A program made the position numbers and the translations under genes. Positions 25,479 through 33,478 of a DNA stretch of 35,526 bases are shown here, piece after piece. Within the stretch, counting starts at the first letter, position 1, and each line of letters begins with the position of its first letter. Source of the stretch: Phycisphaerae bacterium. GTDB lineage: Bacteria; Planctomycetota; Phycisphaerae; Sedimentisphaerales; Anaerobacaceae. The stretch is taken from NCBI GenBank assembly GCA_016782865.1, contig JADHXR010000079.1:1-35526 (forward strand), given 5' to 3'. Below the pieces are notes generated by a model that made no database searches, was not told where the DNA came from, and saw only the letters and a program-made list of their open reading frames with translations.

Positions 25479-27902
25479 TCAGTGCCTCGGTTGTTCTTTT
25501 GTACCTTCCATAGAGGCGACCTTCGCCCGCCACTGCTCGGCCTCTTTCGGTTTGCCCCAGGCTTCGTAGAGTTCGATCAGATTCTTGATGGACTCTCGTG
25601 TATACGGGTGATCGTCACCGAGTTTGAGGAGTCGACCGTTAACGGCTTCGAGTAGTAGGTCTTCTGCCTCATCATAATCGCCACGCCTCATGAACAGCAA
25701 GGCAAGTTCGTGAGCGGACTCCAGTGTCGCGGGATGGTCAGCGCCGAGTTCTTTCTTCCGGCTGTCACAAGCTCTGGTCAGAAACTCCTCTGCCTTGTTG
25801 TATTGATTCTGTTCGCGACGTAGGACGCCCAAATCGTTGATCGTCTCTAATGTCCACGGATGGTCTTCGCGCAGCTTGAGCTTCCGGGCATCTAGTACCT
25901 CCTCGAGCAGAGCATCAGCTTCACTATACTCACCCAGACCCATATGCGCCCGAGCAAGCCAATTGACCGACCTCAGCGTATGCCAATGCTGGTCGCCGAC
26001 CGCACCACGCTGTATCGACACTACCTTCTGAAGTGCCTCCTTCGCCTCTAAAAACCGCCTCTGATCGATGTACACAGAAGCGAGGAAGCTTCTTTGTAGC
26101 GCAGCTTGTGAGTCTTCGTCGTCTAGGCTCCTGTCATTCCGTTGGAACCACTCCAGGTGAAGGCTCACGGCCTCTTGGTAACGTCCCTGGGCCTGATATA
26201 CCCTTCCAAGATTGGCCCCCATCCATAGTGCTCGACGATCCATCTGAAGACCCTCAAGGAACAATTCTTCGGCATCACCATACAAGCCCAGATCGAGATA
26301 CATGCAACCAAGCGCATTGACTAAGTCCAGTGTGATTTCGTGTTCATCACCCAGTACATGCCGCGATGTTGAAAGAGCCTTCTCGGCCAATTCTGCGGCC
26401 CTTGCATATCGCCCCTGATCCCAGCGGAGAAAGGCAAGATGATTTGCGGAAGTAAGTGTTTGTGGGTGTCCCGGGCCGAGCAGTTCCTGGCGCATTTGAA
26501 AGGCTCGCTCAAGGCGTGGCTCAGCCGCCTTTGGCTCGGAAATGTACCGGTACGCCCACCCCAGTGTGGAATGAATCGATGCCTCGATAAGCGGCTTGTC
26601 ATCGAAACGACCCTCTAATTTCCTCGACCAGACGGTTAGAAGGTCGTGAAGGGATACTTCCGGACCTTTGGCCTGTCCCGGAAGCGTCAACGCGCGGATT
26701 CCATTTTGGAGAAAATCCGCGAGGGCCTGCGCATCTGCGCGGGCGCGCTCGGCTCTGATGGCGAAAAACGTAGAGCTCATGACACCAACGACAAGTACTG
26801 CCACTACCGCAGCAGCACCGGTCACCAGTGCTCGATTCCGACGCACGAGCTTTTTGAGTAGATACAATGTGGATTCAGGCCCGGCTATCAGAGGAGCACC
26901 TTCCAGGTAGTTTTGAATGTCATCCATAAGCTCCGAGGCCGAGCGGTAGCGGCGAGTGCGTTCTTTCCGCATCGCCTTCAGCGGAATCCATTCGAGTTCC
27001 TTGTGCAACTTTTTGGCTAACGAACCCACTTCTGTCCGGCGCCTTTGGGCAATCTTTGTGGCCTCTTCGCCTAAGGTTGTCAGGCGGGTGCTTGGCGTCC
27101 TGGGCTCGGTTTCACATATAATCTGCCGGATGTGGTCAACGCCACCTTTGCGAAGCTCCTTTGGATCAAATGGAAGCGCTCCAATGAGCAGCTCGTAGAG
27201 CACTACACCAAGCGAGTATATATCCGAGCGAGTGTCAACGTCCTGAGCTGTTGTATGGGCCTGCTCAGGGCTCATGTACTCAGGCGTCCCGACAAATTGG
27301 CCCTGCTCCGTGTAGAGAGTCCGATCTGTGAGAGGCTGACTGATAGCTTTGGCTACTCCGAAGTCTATAATCTTCGGAACTGCATTGTTGCCCTCAATAG
27401 CCACGAGGATATTTGAGGGCTTCAGATCACGGTGGATGATGGCTTTCTGGTGGGCATGTTGTACCGCCTCACAAACCTGCAAGAATAGTCTGAGGCGTTC
27501 TTCAATACCGAGCTTTTCCTGGTCACAGTGCTGGGTAAGAGATAAGCCCTTGACATGTTCCATTACAAAGTATGGCCGACCCGCCTTGGTCATTCCAGCA
27601 TCGAATACCCGGGCGATGTTCGGGTGTTCAAGTAATGCCAACGCCTGACGCTCGGCCTCGAAACGCGCGATTACCTGTTTGGTGTCCATCCGAGGCTTGA
27701 TGACCTTCAGCGCCACTCGGCGTTTCACTGGTCCCTGATGCTCCGCCAGATAGACTACGGCAAAACCACCTTCACCCAGGATGCCGAGGAGTTTGTACGA
27801 ACCGACCCGATCGCCGGGTCCTCCCACGACGTCTGCAAAGCTTGCAGTGGGAACGGATCTATCATCAGGCTGTTTCTTGTCTTTCTCGCCAGAATTGCTC
27901 AT
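25479..27902 (-). CDS. Membrane Ser/Thr protein kinase with extracytoplasmic TPR array
   Basis: An 807-residue PknB-type kinase. The glycine loop GEGGFAVV is at 43-50, the ATP Lys at 66, HRDLKPSN at 157-164 (catalytic Asp159) and DFG at 180-182, then GTPEYMSPEQA and DIYSLGVVLYELL, so the domain looks active. One membrane helix (about 360-381) follows. The C-terminal 420 residues are tetratricopeptide repeats of the long kinesin-light-chain type, each near GADHPATLESAHELA or GDDHPYTRESIKNL. They are probably outside the membrane, sensing or recruiting a partner. GAGGGA precedes the ATG. Planctomycetes carry many such kinases. The substrate is unknown; the flavin reductase gene follows closely. 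Confidence 0.92.
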   Translation of the reverse strand: MSNSGEKDKKQPDDRSVPTASFADVVGGPGDRVGSYKLLGILGEGGFAVVYLAEHQGPVKRRVALKVIKPRMDTKQVIARFEAERQALALLEHPNIARVFDAGMTKAGRPYFVMEHVKGLSLTQHCDQEKLGIEERLRLFLQVCEAVQHAHQKAIIHRDLKPSNILVAIEGNNAVPKIIDFGVAKAISQPLTDRTLYTEQGQFVGTPEYMSPEQAHTTAQDVDTRSDIYSLGVVLYELLIGALPFDPKELRKGGVDHIRQIICETEPRTPSTRLTTLGEEATKIAQRRRTEVGSLAKKLHKELEWIPLKAMRKERTRRYRSASELMDDIQNYLEGAPLIAGPESTLYLLKKLVRRNRALVTGAAAVVAVLVVGVMSSTFFAIRAERARADAQALADFLQNGIRALTLPGQAKGPEVSLHDLLTVWSRKLEGRFDDKPLIEASIHSTLGWAYRYISEPKAAEPRLERAFQMRQELLGPGHPQTLTSANHLAFLRWDQGRYARAAELAEKALSTSRHVLGDEHEITLDLVNALGCMYLDLGLYGDAEELFLEGLQMDRRALWMGANLGRVYQAQGRYQEAVSLHLEWFQRNDRSLDDEDSQAALQRSFLASVYIDQRRFLEAKEALQKVVSIQRGAVGDQHWHTLRSVNWLARAHMGLGEYSEADALLEEVLDARKLKLREDHPWTLETINDLGVLRREQNQYNKAEEFLTRACDSRKKELGADHPATLESAHELALLFMRRGDYDEAEDLLLEAVNGRLLKLGDDHPYTRESIKNLIELYEAWGKPKEAEQWRAKVASMEGTKEQPRH

Positions 27903-28184
27903 TGGTATCCCTCGTTACAAACTGCCTAAGCATTCCATGATAGACAAAGAACAGCGAACGTATTAAGCACACCTGTGTGCACAGTGATTATAGAGCCGTC
28001 GAGTAGTTACTGCAATAGTGAATGGGCAGATCCTTGATCCAACTCGACGTTCTCCGCGGAGCCTCTCGCCCGAATGGAGACACGTTTTGCGTGGAAACCT
28101 CGAAATCAGCTCTTTTGGGCAATCATATGTCCGGCGTTGAGTGCATTGCCCTGTTTGGCCTGTACCACTGACAGAGCTTGTGCT
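27903..28184. other. Intergenic region without visible gene
   Basis: This 282-bp gap lies between the kinase start and the stop of the Cys-rich gene, both on the minus strand, so it should hold the kinase promoter. Frames across it are short or antisense. I see no clear promoter boxes or terminator. Confidence 0.5.
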
Positions 28185-28550
28185 TTAGCTCTTGGGAATC
28201 TTGCAGCAGCCGGGCGAGTCTTTGACGAGACCGCATTTCGAACACCTGGGTTGACCGGGTTTGCAGCACAGGTCGCCGCCGTCCATTTGGCCGCATGCGG
28301 TGCAAAGCGCCGCCGTCTCCGCCCCTTCCGGGATGTTGCAGCAGCCGGGCGATCCTTCCACAAGACCGCACATGATGCACTTGTCGGCGTCCGGCTTGCA
28401 GCACAATTCGCCACCCTTGATCTGACCACACTTGGTGCAGAGTTCGACGCTACCCTTGGCCTCGGTCTTCTTGCAGCCATTGCCGCACAGCAACACGCCG
28501 GCAAGGACCACGGTCATTAAAACCAGCAAACATTTCCTTCTTGTGTTCAT
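28185..28550 (-). CDS. Exported Cys-rich protein made of four CxxC...CC units
   Basis: A 121-residue protein with an N-terminal signal (LLVLMTVVLAGVLLCGNGC; Cys26 could be lipidated, but the lipobox is poor). The mature part is two tandem copies of a roughly 42-residue block. Each block is two half-units with the spacing CxxC-x8-CC-x6-CxxC-x8-CC (Cys 38, 41, 50, 51, 58, 61, 70, 71 and again 83, 86, 95, 96, 103, 106, 115, 116). The half-units alternate between CGQ..GG.LCCKP and CGLV..SPGCC.IP. Sixteen regularly placed Cys suggest metal binding or a disulfide-locked rod. GGGAGA precedes the ATG. It lies 76 bp downstream of mogA on the same strand; a link to the molybdenum cofactor genes is possible but unproven. 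Confidence 0.8.
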   Translation of the reverse strand: MNTRRKCLLVLMTVVLAGVLLCGNGCKKTEAKGSVELCTKCGQIKGGELCCKPDADKCIMCGLVEGSPGCCNIPEGAETAALCTACGQMDGGDLCCKPGQPRCSKCGLVKDSPGCCKIPKS

Positions 28551-28626
28551 AGCTTAATCTCCCAATCAGGACATCGCGGTTTTCATTTCGTTTAGAAATT
28601 TATTATACCTCTTGACGCCCCTGTTG

Positions 28627-29103
28627 TCAATGCCCGCCGCCGAGCATCATCTTGACGGCATGCGGCAGGACGTCCAGGATTATCTCGAGCGATTCAGTCA
28701 CTGCTTTCGGACTTCCCGGCAGATTGATTATGAGCGTCTCGCCGCATACCCCTGCCGTGCCCCGCGATAGAATGGCGTTGATGGTTTTCTTGAGGCCCTC
28801 TGCTCTGATTATTTCGCCCAGGCCGGGGACCATCCGTTGACAGACCGAGGCCGTAGCTTCAGGCGTAACGTCGCGGGGACCAAGTCCCGTCCCGCCGGTG
28901 GTCAGCACCACGTCAACACCCGCCTCATCTGAAAAACGCCTCAGCTCATCTGCTATCGCCTGGAGATCGTCGGGGACAATTTTCTTTTCGCATATCTCGA
29001 ATTTGTCTTTGGTCAGCATTTCCGCAATCGTCTGACCGCTCACGTCTTGGCGATTACCCTGCGAGCAAGTGTCGCTAACCGTCAATATAGCCGTCCTAAT
29101 CAT
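28627..29103 (-). CDS. mogA: Molybdenum cofactor biosynthesis protein, MogA/MoaB family
   Basis: A 158-residue molybdopterin adenylyltransferase-type protein, which activates molybdopterin by adenylylation before MoeA inserts the metal. The opening AILTVSDTCSQG and the signature TTGGTGLGPRDVTPEAT (about 68-84) are diagnostic, and the C-terminal INLPGSPKAVTE motif is also present. MogA and MoaB are hard to separate by sequence, so the symbol is provisional. The ATG at 29103 overlaps the end of the MOSC gene by 8 bp, implying coupled translation. The order on the minus strand is moeA, MOSC, mogA. Confidence 0.88.
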   Translation of the reverse strand: MIRTAILTVSDTCSQGNRQDVSGQTIAEMLTKDKFEICEKKIVPDDLQAIADELRRFSDEAGVDVVLTTGGTGLGPRDVTPEATASVCQRMVPGLGEIIRAEGLKKTINAILSRGTAGVCGETLIINLPGSPKAVTESLEIILDVLPHAVKMMLGGGH

Positions 29104-29545
29104 CGAGTACCTCTATCGCGTCACCAACACTGATTCGACCCGGCGTGATCACCTTGGCAAAGATGCCTTCGCGCGGCATGATGCAATCGCCCACCTGTTC
29201 GAATATTTCACATCGACTATGACATTTCTTTCCGAACTGCGTAATCTCGACGATAGCGCTGCCGCCCAGCTTGAGCTTACCGCCGAGAGACAGTGCGAGC
29301 AGGTTGATACCTTCTGTCGTGACGTTCTCGGCAAAATTGCCCGGCGAGACATCCGCGCCCATTGCAATCATCTTTTCTATCGACTCGAAGGCCAGCAAGC
29401 TGACCTGCCTGTGCCATGTGCCCGCATGAGCATCTCCGACAATACCGCAGTCGACCCTTAGCTCGGCTTCGGGCACATTGGTCTTTTGCGTACCTTTTTC
29501 CTTCGAAACCGATATCGCCTTGATTCTGCCTTCTACAATCGCCAT
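29096..29545 (-). CDS. MOSC-domain protein
   Basis: A 149-residue single MOSC domain, the beta-barrel found at the C-terminus of molybdenum cofactor sulfurase and in YiiM/YuaD-type proteins, thought to bind Moco or carry sulfur on a Cys. The ATG at 29545 is preferred to the upstream in-frame start because MAIVEGRIKAISVSKEKGTQK is the normal domain opening. GIVGDAHAG, the HRQVSLL segment and QFGKKCHSRCEIF with its conserved Cys are typical. The gene overlaps mogA by 8 bp and follows moeA after 147 bp of repeat sequence, so a role in maturing or handling the cofactor is well supported by context. Confidence 0.88.
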   Translation of the reverse strand: MAIVEGRIKAISVSKEKGTQKTNVPEAELRVDCGIVGDAHAGTWHRQVSLLAFESIEKMIAMGADVSPGNFAENVTTEGINLLALSLGGKLKLGGSAIVEITQFGKKCHSRCEIFEQVGDCIMPREGIFAKVITPGRISVGDAIEVLDD

Positions 29546-29565
29546 GTCTTCCACCTGCTCCAAAG

Positions 29566-29683
29566 AAATGCAAAGATCAAAAATCAAAATGCAAAATTTT
29601 GGAATCCCGGCGCGCCGGGATGCTCTATAAAACAGCCCGCGAAGCGGCTCCGCAATTTTGATATTTGATTTTTGATATTTACA
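29566..29683. repeat. AT-rich dispersed repeat, copy 1 (left of moeA)
   Basis: The element runs from GCAAAGATCAAAAATCAAAA through AATGCAAAATTTTGGAATCC, a CCCGGCGCGCCGGG palindrome and CAGCCCGCGAAGCGGCTC to CAATTTTGATATTTGATTT. A related copy in opposite orientation lies at 30936-31059 on the other side of moeA. No ORF. Confidence 0.7.
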
Positions 29684-29692
29684 TTGCGTCGT

Positions 29693-30916
29693 TCAAATCA
29701 GCCTGACCGGCACGACCGTTCCCTTCTCTATCCGCCCTACGCCCACGTCAATACTTATCAACCCGTCAGCGGCACATAACGAACTTATGTGCGCCGAGCC
29801 GTGGTATTCGACGAGTTCCACTGTCCCAGCCTCGGTAATCGCAACCGGAAACCATACCTGTCTTCCCGTCTTCCTTCTTTCTACCGATTCGTTCAGAGGC
29901 ATGCGGACATTCTCATGCTTGTGTTCGCAGCCCATCAGCTTATAAAGGAAAGGCTTGATCAAAATCTCGAACTGAACGAACGTTGACATCGGGTTGCCGG
30001 GCAGTCCGAAACAGTAGAGGTCTTCCGATACGCCGAAGACCGAGGGTTTGCCCGGCTTGACGGCAATACCTTCAAACAGCAGATCAATGTTGTTGCGCTT
30101 GAGTATGTCGGGAACGAAGTCGAAATCGCCCACCGAGACTCCGCCCGAGACAATGACCACGTCATTGGCGGCGGCGACCTTTTTGAACATATTGTCGATG
30201 GCCTCTTTCGTATCTTTCGTAATACCGTAATCCGTGACGGCCGCGCCCAGAGATCCGGCCTGGGCGGCGAGCTGAAAACTGTTGCTGTTTCTTATCTGGC
30301 ACGGCTCAGGCACAGTCCCGGGATCGACAAGCTCGCTGCCGGTGGCAATAATCCCAACTCTCGGGGCCTTTGAGACTATCGGGCGCGCGTGGCCGACCGA
30401 AGCGAGAACCGCAATATGCTGCGGCTTCAGTAGCTCACCCTTGCGTAGGACAATGTCACCGGCTTTGATGTCTTCGCCCTTTTGACAAATATTATCTTTC
30501 GTCTTTTCGCCGACAAAGCGGATTCTCGATGCTCGATGCTGGTTTCTCGATTCTCGCGAGCATCGAGCATCAAGTATCGAGTTTCGAGTCTCGACGTACT
30601 CCTTCATGACCACGCAGTCGGCGCCTTCGGGCACGACAGCGCCGGTCATGATTTTGGCGCACTGACCAGGTCCGACCGATTTGGCGGGAGTATAGCCGGC
30701 CGGGATGATTTCGATTACCTCAAGATCATTTGCCAGGTCTGATCTTCGGCAGGCGTAGCCGTCCATTGCGGATTTGTTGAACGGCGGGATATCCATATCC
30801 GACTTGACATCCTCGGCCAATACTCGATTAGCTGCATCGGCAAGACTGACCCGCTCGGCGCCGAGCGGACGAGCCGAGTTCAAGACAGTATCCAGAGCTT
30901 TTTCGAACGATAACAT
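29693..30916 (-). CDS. moeA: Molybdopterin molybdenumtransferase MoeA
   Basis: A 407-residue enzyme that inserts molybdate into adenylylated molybdopterin. PPFNKSAMDGYA (44-55) and KIMTGAVVPEGADCVV (88-103) are family signatures; the central MoCF-binding domain has VGIIATGSELVDPG and VSGGVSVGDFDFV; GLPGNPMSTFVQFE follows. The C-terminal domain ends at PVRLI. Residues about 108-133 (SILDARCSRESRNQHRASRI) come from a dispersed repeat that enlarges a loop before KGEDIKAGD. GGAAGAG precedes the ATG. It is the first gene of the moeA-MOSC-mogA set. No other cofactor genes (moaA, moaC, moaE, moaD) are in the window. Confidence 0.92.
   Translation of the reverse strand: MLSFEKALDTVLNSARPLGAERVSLADAANRVLAEDVKSDMDIPPFNKSAMDGYACRRSDLANDLEVIEIIPAGYTPAKSVGPGQCAKIMTGAVVPEGADCVVMKEYVETRNSILDARCSRESRNQHRASRIRFVGEKTKDNICQKGEDIKAGDIVLRKGELLKPQHIAVLASVGHARPIVSKAPRVGIIATGSELVDPGTVPEPCQIRNSNSFQLAAQAGSLGAAVTDYGITKDTKEAIDNMFKKVAAANDVVIVSGGVSVGDFDFVPDILKRNNIDLLFEGIAVKPGKPSVFGVSEDLYCFGLPGNPMSTFVQFEILIKPFLYKLMGCEHKHENVRMPLNESVERRKTGRQVWFPVAITEAGTVELVEYHGSAHISSLCAADGLISIDVGVGRIEKGTVVPVRLI
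30519..30592. repeat. Dispersed repeat carried in frame inside moeA
   Basis: The segment contains GATTCTCGATGCTCGATGCT, then TTTCTCGATTCTCGCGAGCA, then the chain CGAGCATCAAGTATCGAGTT. These blocks are self-complementary around TCTCGCGAGCA. The same blocks occur at 15060-15106. It adds about 25 residues to MoeA without breaking the frame. Confidence 0.7.
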
Positions 30917-30935
30917 TGCTTCTCTTCCAGATAAT

Positions 30936-31059
30936 TAAAATGCAAAGATAAAAAATCAAAGAGCAAAATTGACGAGCCGCTTCGCGGGCTGTGTTAAAGC
31001 GCCTCGCCGGAGGCGATTCCAAAATTTTGCATTCTACATTTTGATCTTTTAATTTCTTA
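30936..31059. repeat. AT-rich dispersed repeat, copy 2 (right of moeA, inverted)
   Basis: It reads GCAAAGATAAAAAATCAAAG, GAGCCGCTTCGCGGGCTG, GCCTCGCCGGAGGCGATTCC and AAAATTTTGCATTCTACATT. Compared with the reverse complement of the copy at 29566-29683, the order of blocks is the same (GAGCCGCTTCGCGGGCTGT, then a GC palindrome, then GATTCCAAAATTTTGCATT). The GC palindrome in the middle differs in sequence but not in position. Confidence 0.68.
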
Positions 31060-31171
31060 ATTTGACCAGACCGACACAGGTTTGGCAAACAAAATCCCAA
31101 ACAGCCCTGCGTGCCCTACAGAATTGAAAACGTTTGAAAGGCTAATCGAATGAACGGGTTACGCGAAGTTG

Positions 31172-31211
31172 AAAAAAAGCGATTCATGCAAAGATTTACA
31201 TGAATCGCTTT
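31172..31211 (-). terminator. Rho-independent terminator
   Basis: AAAGCGATTCATG (31176-31188) and CATGAATCGCTTT (31199-31211) form a perfect 13-bp stem with a 10-nt loop. On the minus strand the stem is followed by a run of seven T residues, the classic form. It would end transcription coming from the nuclease gene 31380-32339, 168 bp upstream of it, and separates that gene from moeA. Confidence 0.75.
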
Positions 31212-31379
31212 GATGAGTTAAGCGTTCAGAATTTTGTCAGTTATTTCTTTGGAAGTCCCTGTCCTGATAGGGCTTAAAGACAGGGCTGACCTGGGCTAAA
31301 CCAAAATATTCACGTCATGGGAACCACGAATCTCACTAATGGACACGAATTGTCAGAAACCCTAACCACGAAAGACGAT

Positions 31380-32339
31380 TTAATACACAGGCTGCGCCAA
31401 TCCCTTATCAAGCAGTTCTTGATTGAGGTATAGGCCATCTGAACAAATACGTTCATATGAGCTTACACCCGGTAAATAGAATATATCCGCCAGATACCGG
31501 GCGTATTTATCGTATGAGTGGGTACACACAACAACGCGGGGTGATGCCTTGAGCACGCGTCGCACGTATCGCCTTGCCTTTTCGCCTTCCGGCGTGCCGA
31601 GTTCGGGCGTATCAATTTTATGAAAGCGGAGCTTTTCGCGAACGAATGTGTCAAAGCCGCAGTCAATAACAGCCCAGATGGTATCGCCATCAATTACTGA
31701 TTCTACCCGGGCAGGGTAGGTATAGGACGCTTTGCCTAAGTGTTGTATCTGATTGCGCGGGACGTTGCGCCATATATTGAATCCACAGTCAACAACGACC
31801 ATCCTCCTTGGGTATGGAGCCTTCGTTTTATCGACCAAGGCGTAGGTATGGAGGGCAGCGCGAATACACTCCAGAGAAGGAATAAGCACTGGCGGGATCA
31901 CAGAGGACTCGCTGTTTGCCTGATTTACCTCTTGAACAGCTTGCCGAATCTGTTCTTTGGATAACTTCTTAGTGATAATCAGACGTTCCAGTTTTCGACG
32001 CTCAGTTGATTTCTTAATGGGCAGCAATTCTACGTGCTGAGTCCAGGTCAATTTTGCAGCCGGCTGCAAAATCTCTTCATGGGCCAGGTAAAACCGTCGC
32101 ATATTGTAGAGATTTCTCTTAGAGAATCCGCTGCCCAAAGTCTCAGACAGATCTTCCGAAAGGCGTGATAGAAGATGTTCTCCATAGATCGCGTTCGTTT
32201 CGCCTTGCTGCTCCTGCTCCACGATTCGCTTGCCGATCTGCCAATAGGCCTCAACTAAGGCCCGGCGAGCGTAATCGTACAGTTCCGTAATGTCCTTGAG
32301 CAGTTGGCTATAGGTGTTTTTCTGGAGACTCTTATTCAT
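31380..32339 (-). CDS. DUF1016 N-terminal domain fused to a staphylococcal-nuclease-like domain
   Basis: A 319-residue putative nuclease. Residues about 8-140 are the DUF1016/YhcG N-terminal domain: YWQIGKRIVEQEQQGE, YGEHLLSRLSEDL, GFSKRNLYNMRRFYLA and LTWTQHVELL. Residues about 207-319 are an SNase (thermonuclease) domain with every expected catalytic or calcium residue: Asp217 and Asp219 in VIDGDT, Arg238, Asp243 and Glu246 in KIDTPE, and Arg281 in DKYARYLA, plus the closing LNQELLDKGLA. YhcG proteins normally continue with a PD-(D/E)xK nuclease domain; here an SNase replaces it. There is no signal peptide, so it acts inside the cell. No Shine-Dalgarno is seen before the ATG. A defence or DNA-processing role is inferred. 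Confidence 0.85.
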   Translation of the reverse strand: MNKSLQKNTYSQLLKDITELYDYARRALVEAYWQIGKRIVEQEQQGETNAIYGEHLLSRLSEDLSETLGSGFSKRNLYNMRRFYLAHEEILQPAAKLTWTQHVELLPIKKSTERRKLERLIITKKLSKEQIRQAVQEVNQANSESSVIPPVLIPSLECIRAALHTYALVDKTKAPYPRRMVVVDCGFNIWRNVPRNQIQHLGKASYTYPARVESVIDGDTIWAVIDCGFDTFVREKLRFHKIDTPELGTPEGEKARRYVRRVLKASPRVVVCTHSYDKYARYLADIFYLPGVSSYERICSDGLYLNQELLDKGLAQPVY

Positions 32340-32487
32340 GGAGGCACACAGGGGGGCAGGCCGTAATCTTTCGCATCAATATCATTACATCAGTGAAGCC
32401 ACTTCTATACTTCAGTACCAAGAAACAGAACAGTGAGCCTATAGACAGATAATTGCAAGAATTAAACCCCGACCCCTAATCCTAATC

Positions 32488-33390
32488 CTAAAGACCCTGC
32501 TGCATCCTTATCATTTTATCCAAAGATGCTGCAAGCCAATGCTTTTGCTCCGTCTTAGCTCCTAGAAGAGCGAGTATATCACCATCGGCATCTTTGTCTA
32601 CTTCTCTGCCTTCGCAAAAGGTCTTAAGTGTGTGCGAAATAACTCTCAGTCTGTCACGAAGAGGAGTTAACCTTTTGTTTATACAACAAGGTGCAAAGGG
32701 TTTGTCCGGGTAAAGGTCTCCGGCGATAGCTTTGAGGATAATTACGAGATTGCCGACATAGTTCCAGTTGCACGGCCGAAACATATCTATTGCCAACGCC
32801 AAAGACATCTCATCCTTTTTGCCTTCGAGGGTGCAATTGATCATGGCAGCGGTAGTCTGAGTAAGAAAATCCAGGTGATCTTTATAATATTCCTCAGCCT
32901 TGATCTCAAGTGGCTGTCCATATCCGTCTATTTCCAGGGCCATATTGTGGTAACAGGGCTTCCATTCCAATGCCTGCTTTAGCTTATCAATAACTCGCTG
33001 CACCTGCCATATCTTAAGAGGGATTGGTTCTCCGAGATAAGCAACCAGTTCACCTGCCGGTATGCCGCCCACATCGAGATCGGCACATTTAGCAGACTGC
33101 CCTTCGCACCACGCCGAAAGAATATCGTGAGAATTCTGCAATTCCCGCTTACGTTGTGGCGGGCGATCCTTTTCCTCTGCCGGAGGCTCCCCTGATCCTA
33201 TCGCCTGGATAATCCTCTCAGTCTCTTTATCTGCCTCGTGATAACAAGACGAGAACGCCGTGATAAGCTCACTGATCTGTGTTGTCTGCTCGTTCAAAGG
33301 GGAAATCGCATCTTCCATCCTGTCGATTTCAAGCACCTCGGCATCCGCTTCAATACCGCAGGCCTGCCAGTACTCCTCTAACATAGCCAT
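32488..33390 (-). CDS. Hypothetical protein next to the cassette array
   Basis: A 300-residue soluble protein I do not recognise. A strong ribosome site (AAAGGAG, 7 nt before the ATG) fixes the start. It is acidic and mostly helical: residues 20-70 may be a coiled coil (EDAISPLNEQTTQISELITAF), followed by a charged linker (PPAEEKDRPPQRKRE) and a helical body (about 85-300) with several Cys and Trp (FRPCNWNYVGNL, KPFAPCCINKRLTPLRDRL). There is no membrane helix. It lies directly downstream of the last attC-like site and has none after it, so it may be a terminal cassette that lost its site, or the first chromosomal gene beyond the array. Confidence 0.7.
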   Translation of the reverse strand: MAMLEEYWQACGIEADAEVLEIDRMEDAISPLNEQTTQISELITAFSSCYHEADKETERIIQAIGSGEPPAEEKDRPPQRKRELQNSHDILSAWCEGQSAKCADLDVGGIPAGELVAYLGEPIPLKIWQVQRVIDKLKQALEWKPCYHNMALEIDGYGQPLEIKAEEYYKDHLDFLTQTTAAMINCTLEGKKDEMSLALAIDMFRPCNWNYVGNLVIILKAIAGDLYPDKPFAPCCINKRLTPLRDRLRVISHTLKTFCEGREVDKDADGDILALLGAKTEQKHWLAASLDKMIRMQQGL

Positions 33391-33478
33391 AATATCTCCT
33401 TTATCTGCTTAAACCATAGACCAAATAAGAGTTCATTTGTCACGCACTACTTGAGAAATCCGGGAATAGTGATTTCCC

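Noticed and set aside
29566..31059. moeA and its inverted flanking repeats considered as a composite transposon or insertion sequence
   Set aside because: There is no transposase and no target-site duplication; the flanks look like small dispersed repeats rather than insertion sequences.
31257..31285. CCCTGTC / GACAGGG inverted repeat
   Set aside because: The stem is only 7 bp with a 15-nt loop and no T-run; the nearby perfect terminator at 31172-31211 explains the region better.
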